Positions 36,812 to 46,134 of a DNA stretch of 64,000 nucleotides are shown piece by piece. Position 1 is the first letter of the stretch; each line of letters opens with the position of its first letter. This stretch comes from Candidatus Poribacteria bacterium (GTDB lineage Bacteria; Poribacteria; WGA-4E; WGA-3G), in NCBI GenBank assembly GCA_022820835.1, contig JAJEET010000065.1, positions 1-64,000 on the forward strand, written 5' to 3'. The position numbers and the translations under genes were made by a program. Below the pieces are notes generated by a model that saw only the letters and a program-made list of their open reading frames with translations, had not been told where the DNA came from and made no database searches.

Positions 36812-38161
36812 ATGGATCAACGGAACAGAATACGTCCAAGAATTTCTGGCATCATTGGTGGTATTGTCTTATTAATTGGGTTTCTGGTGCCTTTTACGAT
36901 GGGTAGCACCGAAAACCTACAGCAACTCTTCAAGTCTGCTGAAGAGTTGTATGTACAGGCGGATTATGAAGGGGCAATTGCCAAGTATACTGCGGCACTC
37001 GAAGAGTCAACGAAGGAGGGTGTGAATACCCAGGTTATTGACAAGGATTTCACGACGCTTGCCCACTATAAGATTGCAGTGAGCTACACACGTCTCGCTG
37101 ATCAAACAGGTGATGTTTCTCACTACAAAACTGCGATTGACCACATTGAAAAAGTCGCCCTAACAGCAAGTGTTCCGGTACATAAAGAAGGGTTAACTTA
37201 TCTCTGGGGTTTCATCCTCTACCAGACGGACCAGTTTAAACTAGCGGAACTGAAGTTCAAGCAGCTCATAGAAGACTTCTCGGAAAGTCTCTTCGTCGAA
37301 AACGCTTGGTATATGATTGGGCAATCCAACTACAAGCTGCAGGATTATGAAGACGCTCGGCGGGCGTTCAAAGCTGTTCTTGACGGTTTTCCAGACTCCG
37401 ATTTTAAAGATGAGGCGCAGCACTTGATTGCAACGTCTTTTCTAACTGAGTTGAACTATGAGCAGGCGTACTTGGAATTCGATAAACTTATGACTGAGGC
37501 ATTCAAAGACTATCCGGACCTGCAAGCTGAAGCGATGTATAAAGCGGCTTATAGCTTAAATCAACTCGGTGGAGACAATGCGGCAATCGAACGTTATGCG
37601 AATTTTATCAAGCAATTTCCAGATAGTCCGTATGTCACTGCCGCTTATTTCGACCAAGGGGTAATTTACGCCAGACAAAAAAATTATCAAAATGCCCGCG
37701 CCAATTATAAAATGGCACTCGAAAACCCAACTGACCGAGCACTTCAGGCAAAAATTCAATCTGCTATCGGCCAGACCTACTTCGATGAAGGTGACTATGA
37801 AAACGCCCTCGTTTCGTATAATGTTCTTCTTGAAAAGTATCCAGATGGCAACTTTGTTGCCGAGGCAAGACTCGGTATTGCTAAGAGTCATTTCCGGTTG
37901 GAGAATTCGGATGAGGCGATCACCATCTATAAGCAGATTATTAATGAACATCAAAATAGCCTGTACGCCGTTGATGCTTACTATGGTTTGGCACTTGTCT
38001 ATCGCGATACCAGTAGCTGGACGCTTTTGCTGGAAGTCGCTGACGAAGCTAAGAAAAAATATGCAACGAGTGCGGACAATCATATCCTTGAAACACTTAC
38101 GAATATCACATCGCTAAGAGATATTGCTATTAAGAACAAAGCGTCGGGAACTGTGGAATGA
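36812..38161 (+). CDS. exported TPR-repeat protein
   Basis: A 449-residue protein with a signal anchor (GIIGGIVLLIGFLVPFTMGS) and about ten tetratricopeptide repeats of the TolA-binding/YbgF and BamD type, for example LYVQADYEGAIAKYTAALEE, AYLEFDKLMTE and YFDEGDYENALVSYNVLLEK. It probably scaffolds envelope proteins in the periplasm. A TTG start at 36794 is possible, but ATG 36812 has AAGGAGG directly before it. It lies between glcD and glcE, all on the same strand, so co-transcription with the glycolate oxidase genes is likely although a functional link is not evident. Confidence 0.82.
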   Translation: MDQRNRIRPRISGIIGGIVLLIGFLVPFTMGSTENLQQLFKSAEELYVQADYEGAIAKYTAALEESTKEGVNTQVIDKDFTTLAHYKIAVSYTRLADQTGDVSHYKTAIDHIEKVALTASVPVHKEGLTYLWGFILYQTDQFKLAELKFKQLIEDFSESLFVENAWYMIGQSNYKLQDYEDARRAFKAVLDGFPDSDFKDEAQHLIATSFLTELNYEQAYLEFDKLMTEAFKDYPDLQAEAMYKAAYSLNQLGGDNAAIERYANFIKQFPDSPYVTAAYFDQGVIYARQKNYQNARANYKMALENPTDRALQAKIQSAIGQTYFDEGDYENALVSYNVLLEKYPDGNFVAEARLGIAKSHFRLENSDEAITIYKQIINEHQNSLYAVDAYYGLALVYRDTSSWTLLLEVADEAKKKYATSADNHILETLTNITSLRDIAIKNKASGTVE

Positions 38162-38242
38162 TACGTTACATAAAATTACATCTTTAAAGAACGTCCTTGA
38201 TATTTCAGGTGCACGTTGTTTAACCGCAAGGAAAATTAAAAA

Positions 38243-39541
38243 TTGCACGATGAACTTAAACATATTGTTGGAGAAGCCGGTATCCTGACCGAAGCGCAGG
38301 TCGCCGACTACACGTTTGACGGATACGTTCCGAAGGCAGTCGTTTTACCTGCATCCGTTCAAGAGATACAAGATGTTCTCCGATTCGCATCGAAAAAGGC
38401 ATTATCGGTTATCCCTACGGGTGCGGGTACGAAACTCGGCATCGGTAATCTTCCACAGAAAGTGGACATCGTGTTGGCGACAACCCGTCTAAACAGTGTG
38501 GTAGAGTATGAACCCGCGGATCTGACCGTCACTGTAGAAGCCGGTATCCGTTTAGCCACTTTGCAAGCCGAGTTGGCACAGCATCGCCAGTTTCTTCCGT
38601 TGGATCCACCGTATTCAGATCGATGTACCATCGGTGGTATTGTTTCGGCAAACACAAGCGGATCTCTACGTCTACGGCACGGAACTGCTCGGAATCAGGT
38701 TTTGGGTCTGCGGGTTGTTCATGCCAACGGTTCTGTCGTCAAGAGTGGCGGCAAAGTAGTAAAAAATGTTGCGGGGTATGATCTTAACAAACTCTATATC
38801 GGCGCTTTTGGGACGCTCGGCATTGTTACCGAAGTGACGCTGAAGTTGTCTCCGATTCCACCGCGGGAAGCCATACTGACAGCGGGTTTTGAAAACGTAC
38901 AGGACACCGTTAAAACCGGTTTAAACATCGTAGGCTCACAGTATCTACCGATGTTTGTAAACCTACTAATCAATTTTGAAGTTGGCGGTGCGATGGATGC
39001 GAAAAAACCGACATTGGTTGTTGGGTTCGGCGGCGATCCTGAAACCGTGGCGTGGCAATTGGAACGATGTCAAGAAATGATGGAACAAAATGGCGCGAAG
39101 GGTGTCACAATTATAGAAGGCGAACCGCGCCGACATCTTCACGCGGCTGTTCGGGAATTCGCTGCGGGGGCAGAACGGGTAATTGCCAAGTTGAACCTTA
39201 AACGCACGGATGTCGCCGAATTTGCTGCGCAAATTGTGGCAGAAGGTCCGGATCGTGGTGCCCAAGTTATGGCACTCCTCGGAAGCGGCGTGTTGTATCT
39301 CGCCGTTCCAGTAACGCCGGACACGGATTTCCAAACGTTTGCAAAACACTTAACAGAGTTACGTCAATCTGCAACGCAGGTATGCGGCAACCTTATCGTA
39401 GAAAATGCGCCACCTGAACTCAAACAGCATATTGATGTCTGGGGTTCTTTCGGAGACGCGGACGCTTTAATGAATCAGGTTAAAGTCAGATTCGATCCGT
39501 GTGGTCTGTTGAACCCCGGGAGATTCGTTTCAAGTATTTAG
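38243..39541 (+). CDS. glcE: glycolate oxidase subunit GlcE-like FAD-binding protein
   Basis: A 432-residue PCMH-type flavoprotein, the second FAD subunit of glycolate oxidase. Visible: VIPTGAGTKLGIGNLPQ, DPPYSDRCTIGGIVSANTSG, and GGKVVKNVAGYDLNKL followed by FGTLGIVTEVTLKL. The C-terminal end FDPCGLLNPGRF matches the family. The only good start is TTG 38243, with AAGG 11 nt before it; no ATG is near. Compared with E. coli GlcE (about 350 residues) it is longer in the C-terminal half. It functions with GlcD at the inner membrane; glcF is absent from the window. Confidence 0.83.
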   Translation: MHDELKHIVGEAGILTEAQVADYTFDGYVPKAVVLPASVQEIQDVLRFASKKALSVIPTGAGTKLGIGNLPQKVDIVLATTRLNSVVEYEPADLTVTVEAGIRLATLQAELAQHRQFLPLDPPYSDRCTIGGIVSANTSGSLRLRHGTARNQVLGLRVVHANGSVVKSGGKVVKNVAGYDLNKLYIGAFGTLGIVTEVTLKLSPIPPREAILTAGFENVQDTVKTGLNIVGSQYLPMFVNLLINFEVGGAMDAKKPTLVVGFGGDPETVAWQLERCQEMMEQNGAKGVTIIEGEPRRHLHAAVREFAAGAERVIAKLNLKRTDVAEFAAQIVAEGPDRGAQVMALLGSGVLYLAVPVTPDTDFQTFAKHLTELRQSATQVCGNLIVENAPPELKQHIDVWGSFGDADALMNQVKVRFDPCGLLNPGRFVSSI

Positions 39542-39630
39542 TCTTTTTAGGGGCGAATTTTTTTATCCTGCCGTCCTATAGTGTATCTATTTTTAGTCGA
39601 GAGGTCTCTAACAGTTCACCCCAAAAACGT

Positions 39631-39681
39631 CGGGCAATTACCGAATTGCCCGCTCTATCAAGATGTAGGTTTGTAAACCTA
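39631..39681. terminator. two hairpins between glcE and the PorX-like gene
   Basis: CGGGCAATT (39631-39639) pairs with AATTGCCCG (39644-39652), then TAGGTTT (39666-39672) pairs with AAACCTA (39675-39681). They end 22 bp before the next start. They may terminate the glc transcript; the second could also affect ribosome access. Confidence 0.4.
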
Positions 39682-39703
39682 TGTCACAAAAAGGGGGTTT
39701 AAC

Positions 39704-41374
39704 ATGGAAGAAAGAATATGGAGGATTCTGTGGATTGATAACCAGATAACTGACGTAGCGCGACCTATTGGACAATCTGAAGATGCGTCGCTTGAAAAAG
39801 AGTCGCTTGAAAAAGAAAAGTATATCACGCCGAAACCGTATGTCCGCTTCTTGGAGTTCAAAGGATATGACGTATCACTAGCAAATACAAGTTCTGAAGG
39901 CATTGCTTTACTCAAAGACGAGACCTATCATGCTGTCGTCCTGAACCATGAAGCGGCGATGCCAGAACAGAACCTACTTGCGTATGTTCGGAAAACGGAT
40001 GCCCACATTCCGATCTTCCTCCTAACAGATGAGGACGAACATGAGGTCATGCAACAGGCAAGTCTTTATGATGTCGGCTATATCTTCATTATGTCAGAAA
40101 ATGCACAGATTGAAATTTCTTCGAGGCAGCTGGCATCATCACTCGCTTTTTTGCTCAAAAAACAGAGCGTTCGGGAGGCGTATACACCACAAGCGTATGT
40201 GCAAAACTTCAATCGGGTGAACATTTCGGATTCGGAAACGCAACGGAGCGGTTTCGATGGCGATTGGCAAGATTGGATTGATACTTATGTCCGTCTCGTT
40301 GAATGGGATCTGCAGTTGGATTCACTTTACAATGTTGACGATCTTAAAACTGTCCACGAAACGGAGAGACGGGAGGCAAACGCGGGGTTCGCTGACTATG
40401 TCCAGAAGAACTACAGACCTTGGCTCGTCGGTAAAGCATCGCCTACACTCTCTGTAGATGTTGTCTACAGATATGTCATACCCGAAATCCAGGCGGGGAA
40501 ACAAGTTCTGTTTGTGGTTATGGATTGCATGCGGCTTGACCACTGGCTGAAAATTGAGCCACTGCTCTACCCACTGTTCGACATAAAGCGTGATTACTAC
40601 TACTCGATTCTGCCGACAGCGACGCGTTACGCGCGCAACGCTATTTTTAGTGGGTTGTTCCCGCTTGAGCTTGCTGAGAGGTATCCAGACCTATACGCCG
40701 AACCAGATAACACGCACACGAGCATCAACCGCCATGAGAAACAACTCCTGCGCTTGCAATTTGAGAGGCACGGCATACCGCTCAAACCGCCTTTGCATTA
40801 CTTCAAAATTTTCGATGTGCGAGGCGAGCTGCAATATTTACACTGGCTAAACATTACCGACAGAGTGAGTTTGACAGCACTCGTTGTCGATTTCCTTGAT
40901 ATGCTGACCCATTCACGATACGAGGTAGATTTGCTTAGGCAGCTTATCTCGGACGAAGCGGCGTTCCGATCACTCGTGCATGCATGGTTCCACCACTCAC
41001 GCCTCTATGAAATATTCAGAATCGCTGCGGCGCGCGGTATCACCATTATTTTAACATCTGATCACGGTTCGTTGCTCTGCCAGAATGCAGCGAAGGTTTC
41101 GAGTCAAGCGGAACTCACAACTGGACTTCGGTTCAAAGAAGGAAGAAACATCTCGTGTGCTCCTGATGCGGGATGGATTATAGATGATCCGAAAGCATAT
41201 TGCTTACCTGGCGAATCGACGCGTAAGAACTACGTTCTCGCTAAAGAGGACTACTACTTCGTTTATGACAGGCAGTTCAATGTCTATAAGGAGATATTCC
41301 AAGGCAGTTTCCAACACGGTGGTGTTTCACTTGAAGAGATGATCTTGCCGTGCGTTGTACTTGAGCCGCGATAG
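39704..41374 (+). CDS. PorX-like protein: degenerate receiver domain plus PglZ phosphatase domain
   Basis: A 556-residue two-domain protein. Residues 1-145 have a response-regulator fold, but the phosphoacceptor Asp position reads AVVLNHEAAMP (Asn) and the first acidic pair reads WIDNQ, so it is probably a pseudo-receiver. Residues about 250-556 form a PglZ/alkaline-phosphatase-type domain: VVMDCMRLDHW, ILPTATRYARNAIFSG (nucleophile Thr), LTSDHGSLL and QHGGVSLEEMILP supply the expected metal ligands. The pattern matches PorX, the type IX secretion regulator of Bacteroidota that hydrolyses phosphodiesters. No por genes are next to it. The ribosome site is AAGGGGG; dsbD follows after 15 bp. Confidence 0.8.
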   Translation: MEERIWRILWIDNQITDVARPIGQSEDASLEKESLEKEKYITPKPYVRFLEFKGYDVSLANTSSEGIALLKDETYHAVVLNHEAAMPEQNLLAYVRKTDAHIPIFLLTDEDEHEVMQQASLYDVGYIFIMSENAQIEISSRQLASSLAFLLKKQSVREAYTPQAYVQNFNRVNISDSETQRSGFDGDWQDWIDTYVRLVEWDLQLDSLYNVDDLKTVHETERREANAGFADYVQKNYRPWLVGKASPTLSVDVVYRYVIPEIQAGKQVLFVVMDCMRLDHWLKIEPLLYPLFDIKRDYYYSILPTATRYARNAIFSGLFPLELAERYPDLYAEPDNTHTSINRHEKQLLRLQFERHGIPLKPPLHYFKIFDVRGELQYLHWLNITDRVSLTALVVDFLDMLTHSRYEVDLLRQLISDEAAFRSLVHAWFHHSRLYEIFRIAAARGITIILTSDHGSLLCQNAAKVSSQAELTTGLRFKEGRNISCAPDAGWIIDDPKAYCLPGESTRKNYVLAKEDYYFVYDRQFNVYKEIFQGSFQHGGVSLEEMILPCVVLEPR

Positions 41375-41389
41375 TTGAGGAGAAATTGT

Positions 41390-43240
41390 ATGTCGAAAAC
41401 CGTTGAACTTCATAAATACCTGTTTTGTAGTCTGTTAACAGTCATCACGTTGTGTTTCCCGATACACGTAGAGGCACAGTTGGCAGATTTTGGACTCGGA
41501 ACGCAACCTGCACCTGAGAAGCTTTCTGCGAAAGGTTACCTCTCCCTCAACAAAGTACAGCAGGGAAGTCAATTCCAGATTGCTGTCGTCGTAGAGATTA
41601 CTGAGGGGTGGCATGTCAATGCGAACCCGGCGAAAGAGGGGCTTATCGCGACTGAAATTACCTTGCCAGATGTACCGAATCTCACTTTCGGAGAGATCGT
41701 ATATCCGGAAGGCGATATACTACAGCTCGGGTCCATCGGGGAAGCCCCTGTTTATCACGACACGATCACCATCGGTATCCAAGCCGACTTAAGTCAGACT
41801 GCACCGATTAGATCCGATATGTTGGATTTCCAACTCCAATATCAGGCGTGTAATGATGAGCAGTGTCTGTTACCCGATGTACTTAATTTTTCGATACCTA
41901 TTGAGGTCGTCAGTATAGAGCAGGCGGTTCAACGGGTTAACGAATCGGTTTTCGCCAACATTGATTTCGGCACTCCGCCAAGTTCTGCTGATGAGGAAGG
42001 CACCCTCGCACGTGCGCTCTCCGGCGGACGGGTTTGGCTTGCGTTTCTCCTTGTGTTTGCTGGTGGAATTTTGACCAGTTTAACGCCGTGCGTTTATCCG
42101 CTTATACCCATCACGGTTTCGATCTTCGGTGCTAACGAGTCTGCTGGCTTTTTTAAATCTTTCCTGCTTTCCGTTGTATACGTCATCGGAATTGTTGTCA
42201 CGTATTCGATTTTAGGTGTCGCTGTTGCCTCAACAGGTGCGGTTTTCGGTCAGATCATGGCAAATCCGTGGGTCGTCGGTTTTATCGCTTTAATCCTCGT
42301 TTCGCTTGGGCTGTCGATGTTTGGTGTTTTTGAAATCCGGTTGCCATCAGCGGTGCAGAATCGTCTGAACACCGTCGGCGGTACCGGGTTTGCGGGTGCG
42401 TTCGCTATGGGGACCGTCGCCGGTGTGATCGCTGCGCCTTGTACGGGACCGGCATTGGCAGTGGTGCTAACTTACATAGCGACAACGGGGAGCCTGTTCC
42501 TCGGGTTCTGGCTCATGTTCACCTACGCCCTCGGAATGGGATTACTCTTCATCGCTATCGGTACCTTCTCCGGGTTGCTCTCTGCCCTACCGCGCTCCGG
42601 TGGATGGATGTATATTTTAGAGAATATTTTCGGCATCGCGATTATTACAATGGCACTCTACTTTCTTAAAGACGTATTTCTGCCATTACAGGACTTCCTG
42701 CAAAACTCGCTGCCGTTCTTTGCTATCGCTGGCGGTTTGGTGCTTGTTGGACTCTGGCTCGGCAAGCTAACACAACGTTTCAGCGGCATCTCTGCGCGGA
42801 TGCAGTTCCAAAAAGCGTGTGGTCTCTTGCTGGCAGTTATCGGTACCTATATGTTTATTGGTGGTATCCAACAGCCAGCTGGACCCCATTTGGATTGGGT
42901 TTACGATGAAGCAGAAGGGTTTGAAATCGCTCAGCGGGAAGATAAACTCGTCATGCTTGATTTTTATGCCTCTTGGTGCGCTGCGTGTAACGAACTCGAT
43001 CACCAAACTTATGCAGATCCCACTGTCGCAGCGAGACTTGATAACTATGTTAATGTCAAACTCGATTTCAGTCGCACCTCCGAAACAACGGAAGCGTTGA
43101 CCAAAAAGTATCAGATCCCCGGATTGCCGGTTGTCATTTTCTTAGATGCTGACGAGACTGTTCTCAAGCGATTCACCGGATTTGTCGATGCAGAGGAGAT
43201 GCTCGGTATCCTTGATGAAATTGAGAGCGGCAGACAGTAG
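41390..43240 (+). CDS. dsbD: thiol:disulfide interchange protein DsbD
   Basis: A 616-residue inner-membrane electron carrier from cytoplasmic thioredoxin to periplasmic targets. Signal peptide, then an N-terminal immunoglobulin-like domain with its Cys pair (QACNDEQCLLP), eight membrane segments with the transmembrane Cys pair (LTPCVYPLIP and AAPCTGPALAV), and a C-terminal thioredoxin domain with YASWCAACNELD. All six redox cysteines are kept. A TTG at 41375 would add five residues, but ATG 41390 with AGGAG is preferred. It lies 15 bp after the PorX-like gene and 43 bp before a TPR gene, likely one operon. Confidence 0.93.
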   Translation: MSKTVELHKYLFCSLLTVITLCFPIHVEAQLADFGLGTQPAPEKLSAKGYLSLNKVQQGSQFQIAVVVEITEGWHVNANPAKEGLIATEITLPDVPNLTFGEIVYPEGDILQLGSIGEAPVYHDTITIGIQADLSQTAPIRSDMLDFQLQYQACNDEQCLLPDVLNFSIPIEVVSIEQAVQRVNESVFANIDFGTPPSSADEEGTLARALSGGRVWLAFLLVFAGGILTSLTPCVYPLIPITVSIFGANESAGFFKSFLLSVVYVIGIVVTYSILGVAVASTGAVFGQIMANPWVVGFIALILVSLGLSMFGVFEIRLPSAVQNRLNTVGGTGFAGAFAMGTVAGVIAAPCTGPALAVVLTYIATTGSLFLGFWLMFTYALGMGLLFIAIGTFSGLLSALPRSGGWMYILENIFGIAIITMALYFLKDVFLPLQDFLQNSLPFFAIAGGLVLVGLWLGKLTQRFSGISARMQFQKACGLLLAVIGTYMFIGGIQQPAGPHLDWVYDEAEGFEIAQREDKLVMLDFYASWCAACNELDHQTYADPTVAARLDNYVNVKLDFSRTSETTEALTKKYQIPGLPVVIFLDADETVLKRFTGFVDAEEMLGILDEIESGRQ

Positions 43241-43283
43241 GCTTTGATGCCTTGTACTTCGGATTTGCACAAAGGAGAGTAAC

Positions 43284-44423
43284 ATGCTATTCAACGCAAA
43301 ATCCCTATTTTCCTTACGTAGTTGGCTCATCTATGCTGAGATTCTGGCAGTCGTCGGTTTTATTCTGCTTGCCTCGTTCTATATCCGTCAAGGCAGTGCT
43401 GAATCCGAACAGCCGCCGCTCTCAGAGGTCGGCAACTTCATTGAGCAGGCGGACACACGCTTTGCACAACAGGACCTTATTGATGCTGCACTCCTGTACT
43501 GGCGTGCGTTGCAGGCGTTAGAGACAGTCGATAAAGCACAGATGATCTCTGTAAACGGTGTGCCGCAGACAACCGATGCAATCGGTCTACATGCGAATCT
43601 TCGTATCTCGGAAATCTATTCACAGAGCAGTTGGTCAAAAGATGCGCGGGCCCGTCTGGAGCATGCCGCCCGTATCCAACCGGACCACGTTGATGTTCGC
43701 CTCTTACGAGGTAAACTCCTTAGCAATGACACTTTAGACGATGCATTGTTAGCACAAGCGACAGAAGAATTCCTTGCCGTGATTGAAAGCGATACGAAAA
43801 ACGCTGAGGCGCATTATCGACTCGGTGTCCTCTATCACGGTAACAAGCAGCTCGAAGAGGCGGCTGTCCACTATAAAAAAGCGATCGAGAGTGATCCAGA
43901 GTTTCGAGATGTCGCATCCGAAAAATCACCTATCGGTATCCTCGCTCGCCTCCAGTTATCCAGAGCGTATGCTAAAATGCAGCAAAAATATCGATTCTTA
44001 GATCGCGAATTCACGGATGAAGACTTGGCTGAGGTTACGCGTCTCGAATCGGAGTCGATCCTGCTATTGGAACAGGCATTAGAGCAGCGTCCTGGGATGG
44101 ATGAAGTTGTCGCGGATCTTGTTCGTCTACTCCTGGCGCGTGCGCGTGCGCTTGAACGCGAAGACATCGAAACGCGCGGGTATGCGGCTGCGATTCCGGT
44201 GTACGAACGCATTGTGGAACTCGATCCGCAAGAGGTTCGCGCGTGGGAACAGATGGCTGAAATCTATGCCGGTTTTCTTGGGGACAAGGCGAAGGCACTC
44301 GAAATGTATCAAAAGGTATACGAGATTGAACCACATCCAACAGTTTTAGCGAATATCAAATCGCTTGAAGAGGATCTGGTAGCGGAGGAAGAAGATTTAG
44401 AAACAGCAGACGACTTGGAATAA
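43284..44423 (+). CDS. membrane-anchored TPR-repeat protein
   Basis: A 379-residue protein with one N-terminal membrane segment (WLIYAEILAVVGFILLASFYI) and seven or so TPR units in the periplasm, for example FAQQDLIDAALLYWRALQAL, AHYRLGVLYHGNKQLEEAAVHYKKAIESD and YERIVELDPQEVRAWEQMAE. The acidic tail is Glu/Asp-rich. It probably supports assembly of a periplasmic complex, as many TPR proteins do; no partner is identified. Start ATG 43284 has AAAGGAGAG. It is the last gene of the PorX-like/dsbD group. Confidence 0.8.
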   Translation: MLFNAKSLFSLRSWLIYAEILAVVGFILLASFYIRQGSAESEQPPLSEVGNFIEQADTRFAQQDLIDAALLYWRALQALETVDKAQMISVNGVPQTTDAIGLHANLRISEIYSQSSWSKDARARLEHAARIQPDHVDVRLLRGKLLSNDTLDDALLAQATEEFLAVIESDTKNAEAHYRLGVLYHGNKQLEEAAVHYKKAIESDPEFRDVASEKSPIGILARLQLSRAYAKMQQKYRFLDREFTDEDLAEVTRLESESILLLEQALEQRPGMDEVVADLVRLLLARARALEREDIETRGYAAAIPVYERIVELDPQEVRAWEQMAEIYAGFLGDKAKALEMYQKVYEIEPHPTVLANIKSLEEDLVAEEEDLETADDLE

Positions 44424-44461
44424 GGTTGTAATGTGATAGGTAGGGTTCGGGGAAAAACGAA

Positions 44462-44533
44462 AGCCGATGAGAGGATTTGAACCTCCGACCTACTGATTAC
44501 GAATCAGTTGCTCTTCCCCTGAGCTACACCGGC
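44462..44533 (-). tRNA. trnT: tRNA-Thr (CGT)
   Basis: A 72-nt cloverleaf on the minus strand: acceptor GCCGGTG/CATCGGC (one G-U), D arm GCTC/GAGC, anticodon stem ACTGA/TCAGT with loop TTCGTAA giving anticodon CGU, T arm GGAGG/CCTCT with TTCAAAT. Discriminator U; CCA is not encoded. Confidence 0.9.
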
Positions 44534-44562
44534 TTAGCAAAGCATTACAAATTGGAATGGAA

Positions 44563-44635
44563 TGCCGAGAGGCAGAATCGAACTGCCGACACATAGATTT
44601 TCAGTCTACTGCTCTACCGACTGAGCTATCTCGGC
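44563..44635 (-). tRNA. trnF: tRNA-Phe (GAA)
   Basis: A 73-nt cloverleaf: acceptor GCCGAGA/TCTCGGC, D arm GCTC/GAGC, anticodon stem GTAGA/TCTAT with loop CTGAAAA giving anticodon GAA, T arm GGCAG/CTGCC with TTCGATT, discriminator A. CCA is not encoded. It is upstream of tRNA-Thr in the same unit. Confidence 0.92.
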
Positions 44636-44648
44636 ATCGGGCTATATA

Positions 44649-44677
44649 ATAATACCACAAACGCGAGCGGTTGTCAA
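44649..44677 (-). promoter_or_regulatory. tRNA operon promoter
   Basis: On the minus strand TTGACA (44672-44677) and TATTAT (44649-44654) are 17 bp apart, 14 bp before the tRNA-Phe 5' end. Confidence 0.7.
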
Positions 44678-44839
44678 GTTTTTTTGCCAAAAATCGGAGG
44701 CATCTCTGCAAGCACTGAATCCGTGCTGCTATTGAATAGAGGCGCATGTACGGAGCGTCTCAGTTTTTGCTGGTATTGCTGAAAAACAACTCCGTACAAC
44801 CAGAAGGCGTTTACCGGTTCACACCACCGAAATCTGCCT

Positions 44840-45943
44840 TTAAGATTCCAAGCGCATCGGTACGACGAGACATACATGTTCGTCTGTATCCACCGGTTTA
44901 AAGGCGATAGGCTTCACTTCACTGACAAATTCCACAGCAACGGATTCAGATTCGATGTGCGTGAGGGTCTCTATTAGCCAACGTGCGTCGATCCCGAAGC
45001 GTAGACTGCCGGTGCTGGATTCAACAGGTAGCGTCTCGTGGGCTTCCCCGACTTCCGGGGTACTCACTGAAACATGGATGCGTTCAGTGTCAATTTCCAC
45101 GCAGACACAATGGTTTTTCGGATTTGACAGGAGTGCCACACGTTTCGCGGCATGCAGGAACAATTCTTTAGAGACAGTAGCACTACCTTCTACCGATTCT
45201 GGGATGACTTCCCTGTATTTCGGATAATCGCCATCTACGAGACGCGTGGTCAGTGTAGATGTATCATCGGAAAAGAGAATTTGGTTCTCGCGAATCGAGA
45301 CTTGTACTTTATCGGCTCCATCAAAAGTGCGTTCAATCTCTTTAACGGCTTTGAGTGGAACGATAATTCCGTCTACATTTTCTGGTGCACTGAGAGGTTC
45401 GCAGCGTGCAAGTGCAAGTTTCACCATATCGGTCGCGACAACTTCCGTCGCCTGCTCATGGAAACTAAAATAGAGTCCATTTAGGAAGTAGCGGACATCA
45501 TCTGTCGCTGCGGCGAATTCAGTCCTGCGGAGCACATTGCGCAAGGTCTCTCCGTCAATTGTCAACGAATGACCATCAATAGACGGCAGATTCGGGAACT
45601 CCTCATCCGAGAGTCCAATAATTTTGTAAACACCGTCGCCACACTTGATTTCAACGCGATCGTTTGCTGTCGTTGCGAAATGTATCTTCTGATCTTCCGG
45701 AAGCTCTTTGACAATGTCGGTCAGTTTTTTGGCAGAGACAGTGATTGTGCCGTCCTCTTGAATGTCACCCTCCACGATAATCTTAATCCCGACTTCAAGA
45801 TCGGTAGCGACGCATTCGATTTTTCCGTCTGCGGCTTCGATAAGTACGTTTGAAAGGATCGGTAAGGTCGTCCGTCCACTTGCTACGCCTTGTAATATTT
45901 GCAGAGCATGCAAGAGATCATCTTTTTCAAAAGTTAGTTCCAT
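44840..45943 (-). CDS. dnaN: DNA polymerase III beta sliding clamp, paralogue 1
   Basis: A 367-residue sliding clamp that encircles DNA and tethers polymerases and repair enzymes. It has the three-domain clamp layout: FEKDDLLHALQILQGVASG, LPILSNVLIEAADG, TEFAAATDDVRYFLNGLY and the C-terminal VPMRLES that forms part of the protein-binding pocket. An in-frame TTG at 45949 would add two residues; ATG 45943 begins the shared MELTFEKDD. A second complete clamp gene lies 191 bp upstream in the same direction, with its own promoter. Neither is adjacent to dnaA, recF or gyrB, the usual dnaN neighbours. Confidence 0.93.
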   Translation of the reverse strand: MELTFEKDDLLHALQILQGVASGRTTLPILSNVLIEAADGKIECVATDLEVGIKIIVEGDIQEDGTITVSAKKLTDIVKELPEDQKIHFATTANDRVEIKCGDGVYKIIGLSDEEFPNLPSIDGHSLTIDGETLRNVLRRTEFAAATDDVRYFLNGLYFSFHEQATEVVATDMVKLALARCEPLSAPENVDGIIVPLKAVKEIERTFDGADKVQVSIRENQILFSDDTSTLTTRLVDGDYPKYREVIPESVEGSATVSKELFLHAAKRVALLSNPKNHCVCVEIDTERIHVSVSTPEVGEAHETLPVESSTGSLRFGIDARWLIETLTHIESESVAVEFVSEVKPIAFKPVDTDEHVCLVVPMRLES

Positions 45944-45973
45944 TTCCAATTTTCCCCATTAATTATTTTTCTA

Positions 45974-46003
45974 ATTCTACCAGAAAAAAGGCGTTAGCGT
46001 CAA
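45974..46003 (-). promoter_or_regulatory. promoter of dnaN paralogue 1
   Basis: TTGACG (45998-46003) and TAGAAT (45974-45979) on the minus strand, 18-bp spacer ending CTTTTTTCTGG. The same structure lies upstream of paralogue 2. Confidence 0.65.
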
Positions 46004-46134
46004 GTCCTTTTTTCAACTCATGTTAAGTAGTTTTGGGAGATGCCCCCGGTCCAAGTATTGTCCATCTACGATCTTATCTCTCTCAGATGCGATGTAGTGG
46101 GAGCCCGATTCTCCGCAGCGGAGGGTGTCTGTCT

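Noticed and set aside
39704..41374. PglZ domain as part of a BREX phage-defence system
   Set aside because: No brxA, brxB, brxC, pglX or brxL neighbours; the N-terminal receiver-like domain fits PorX much better.
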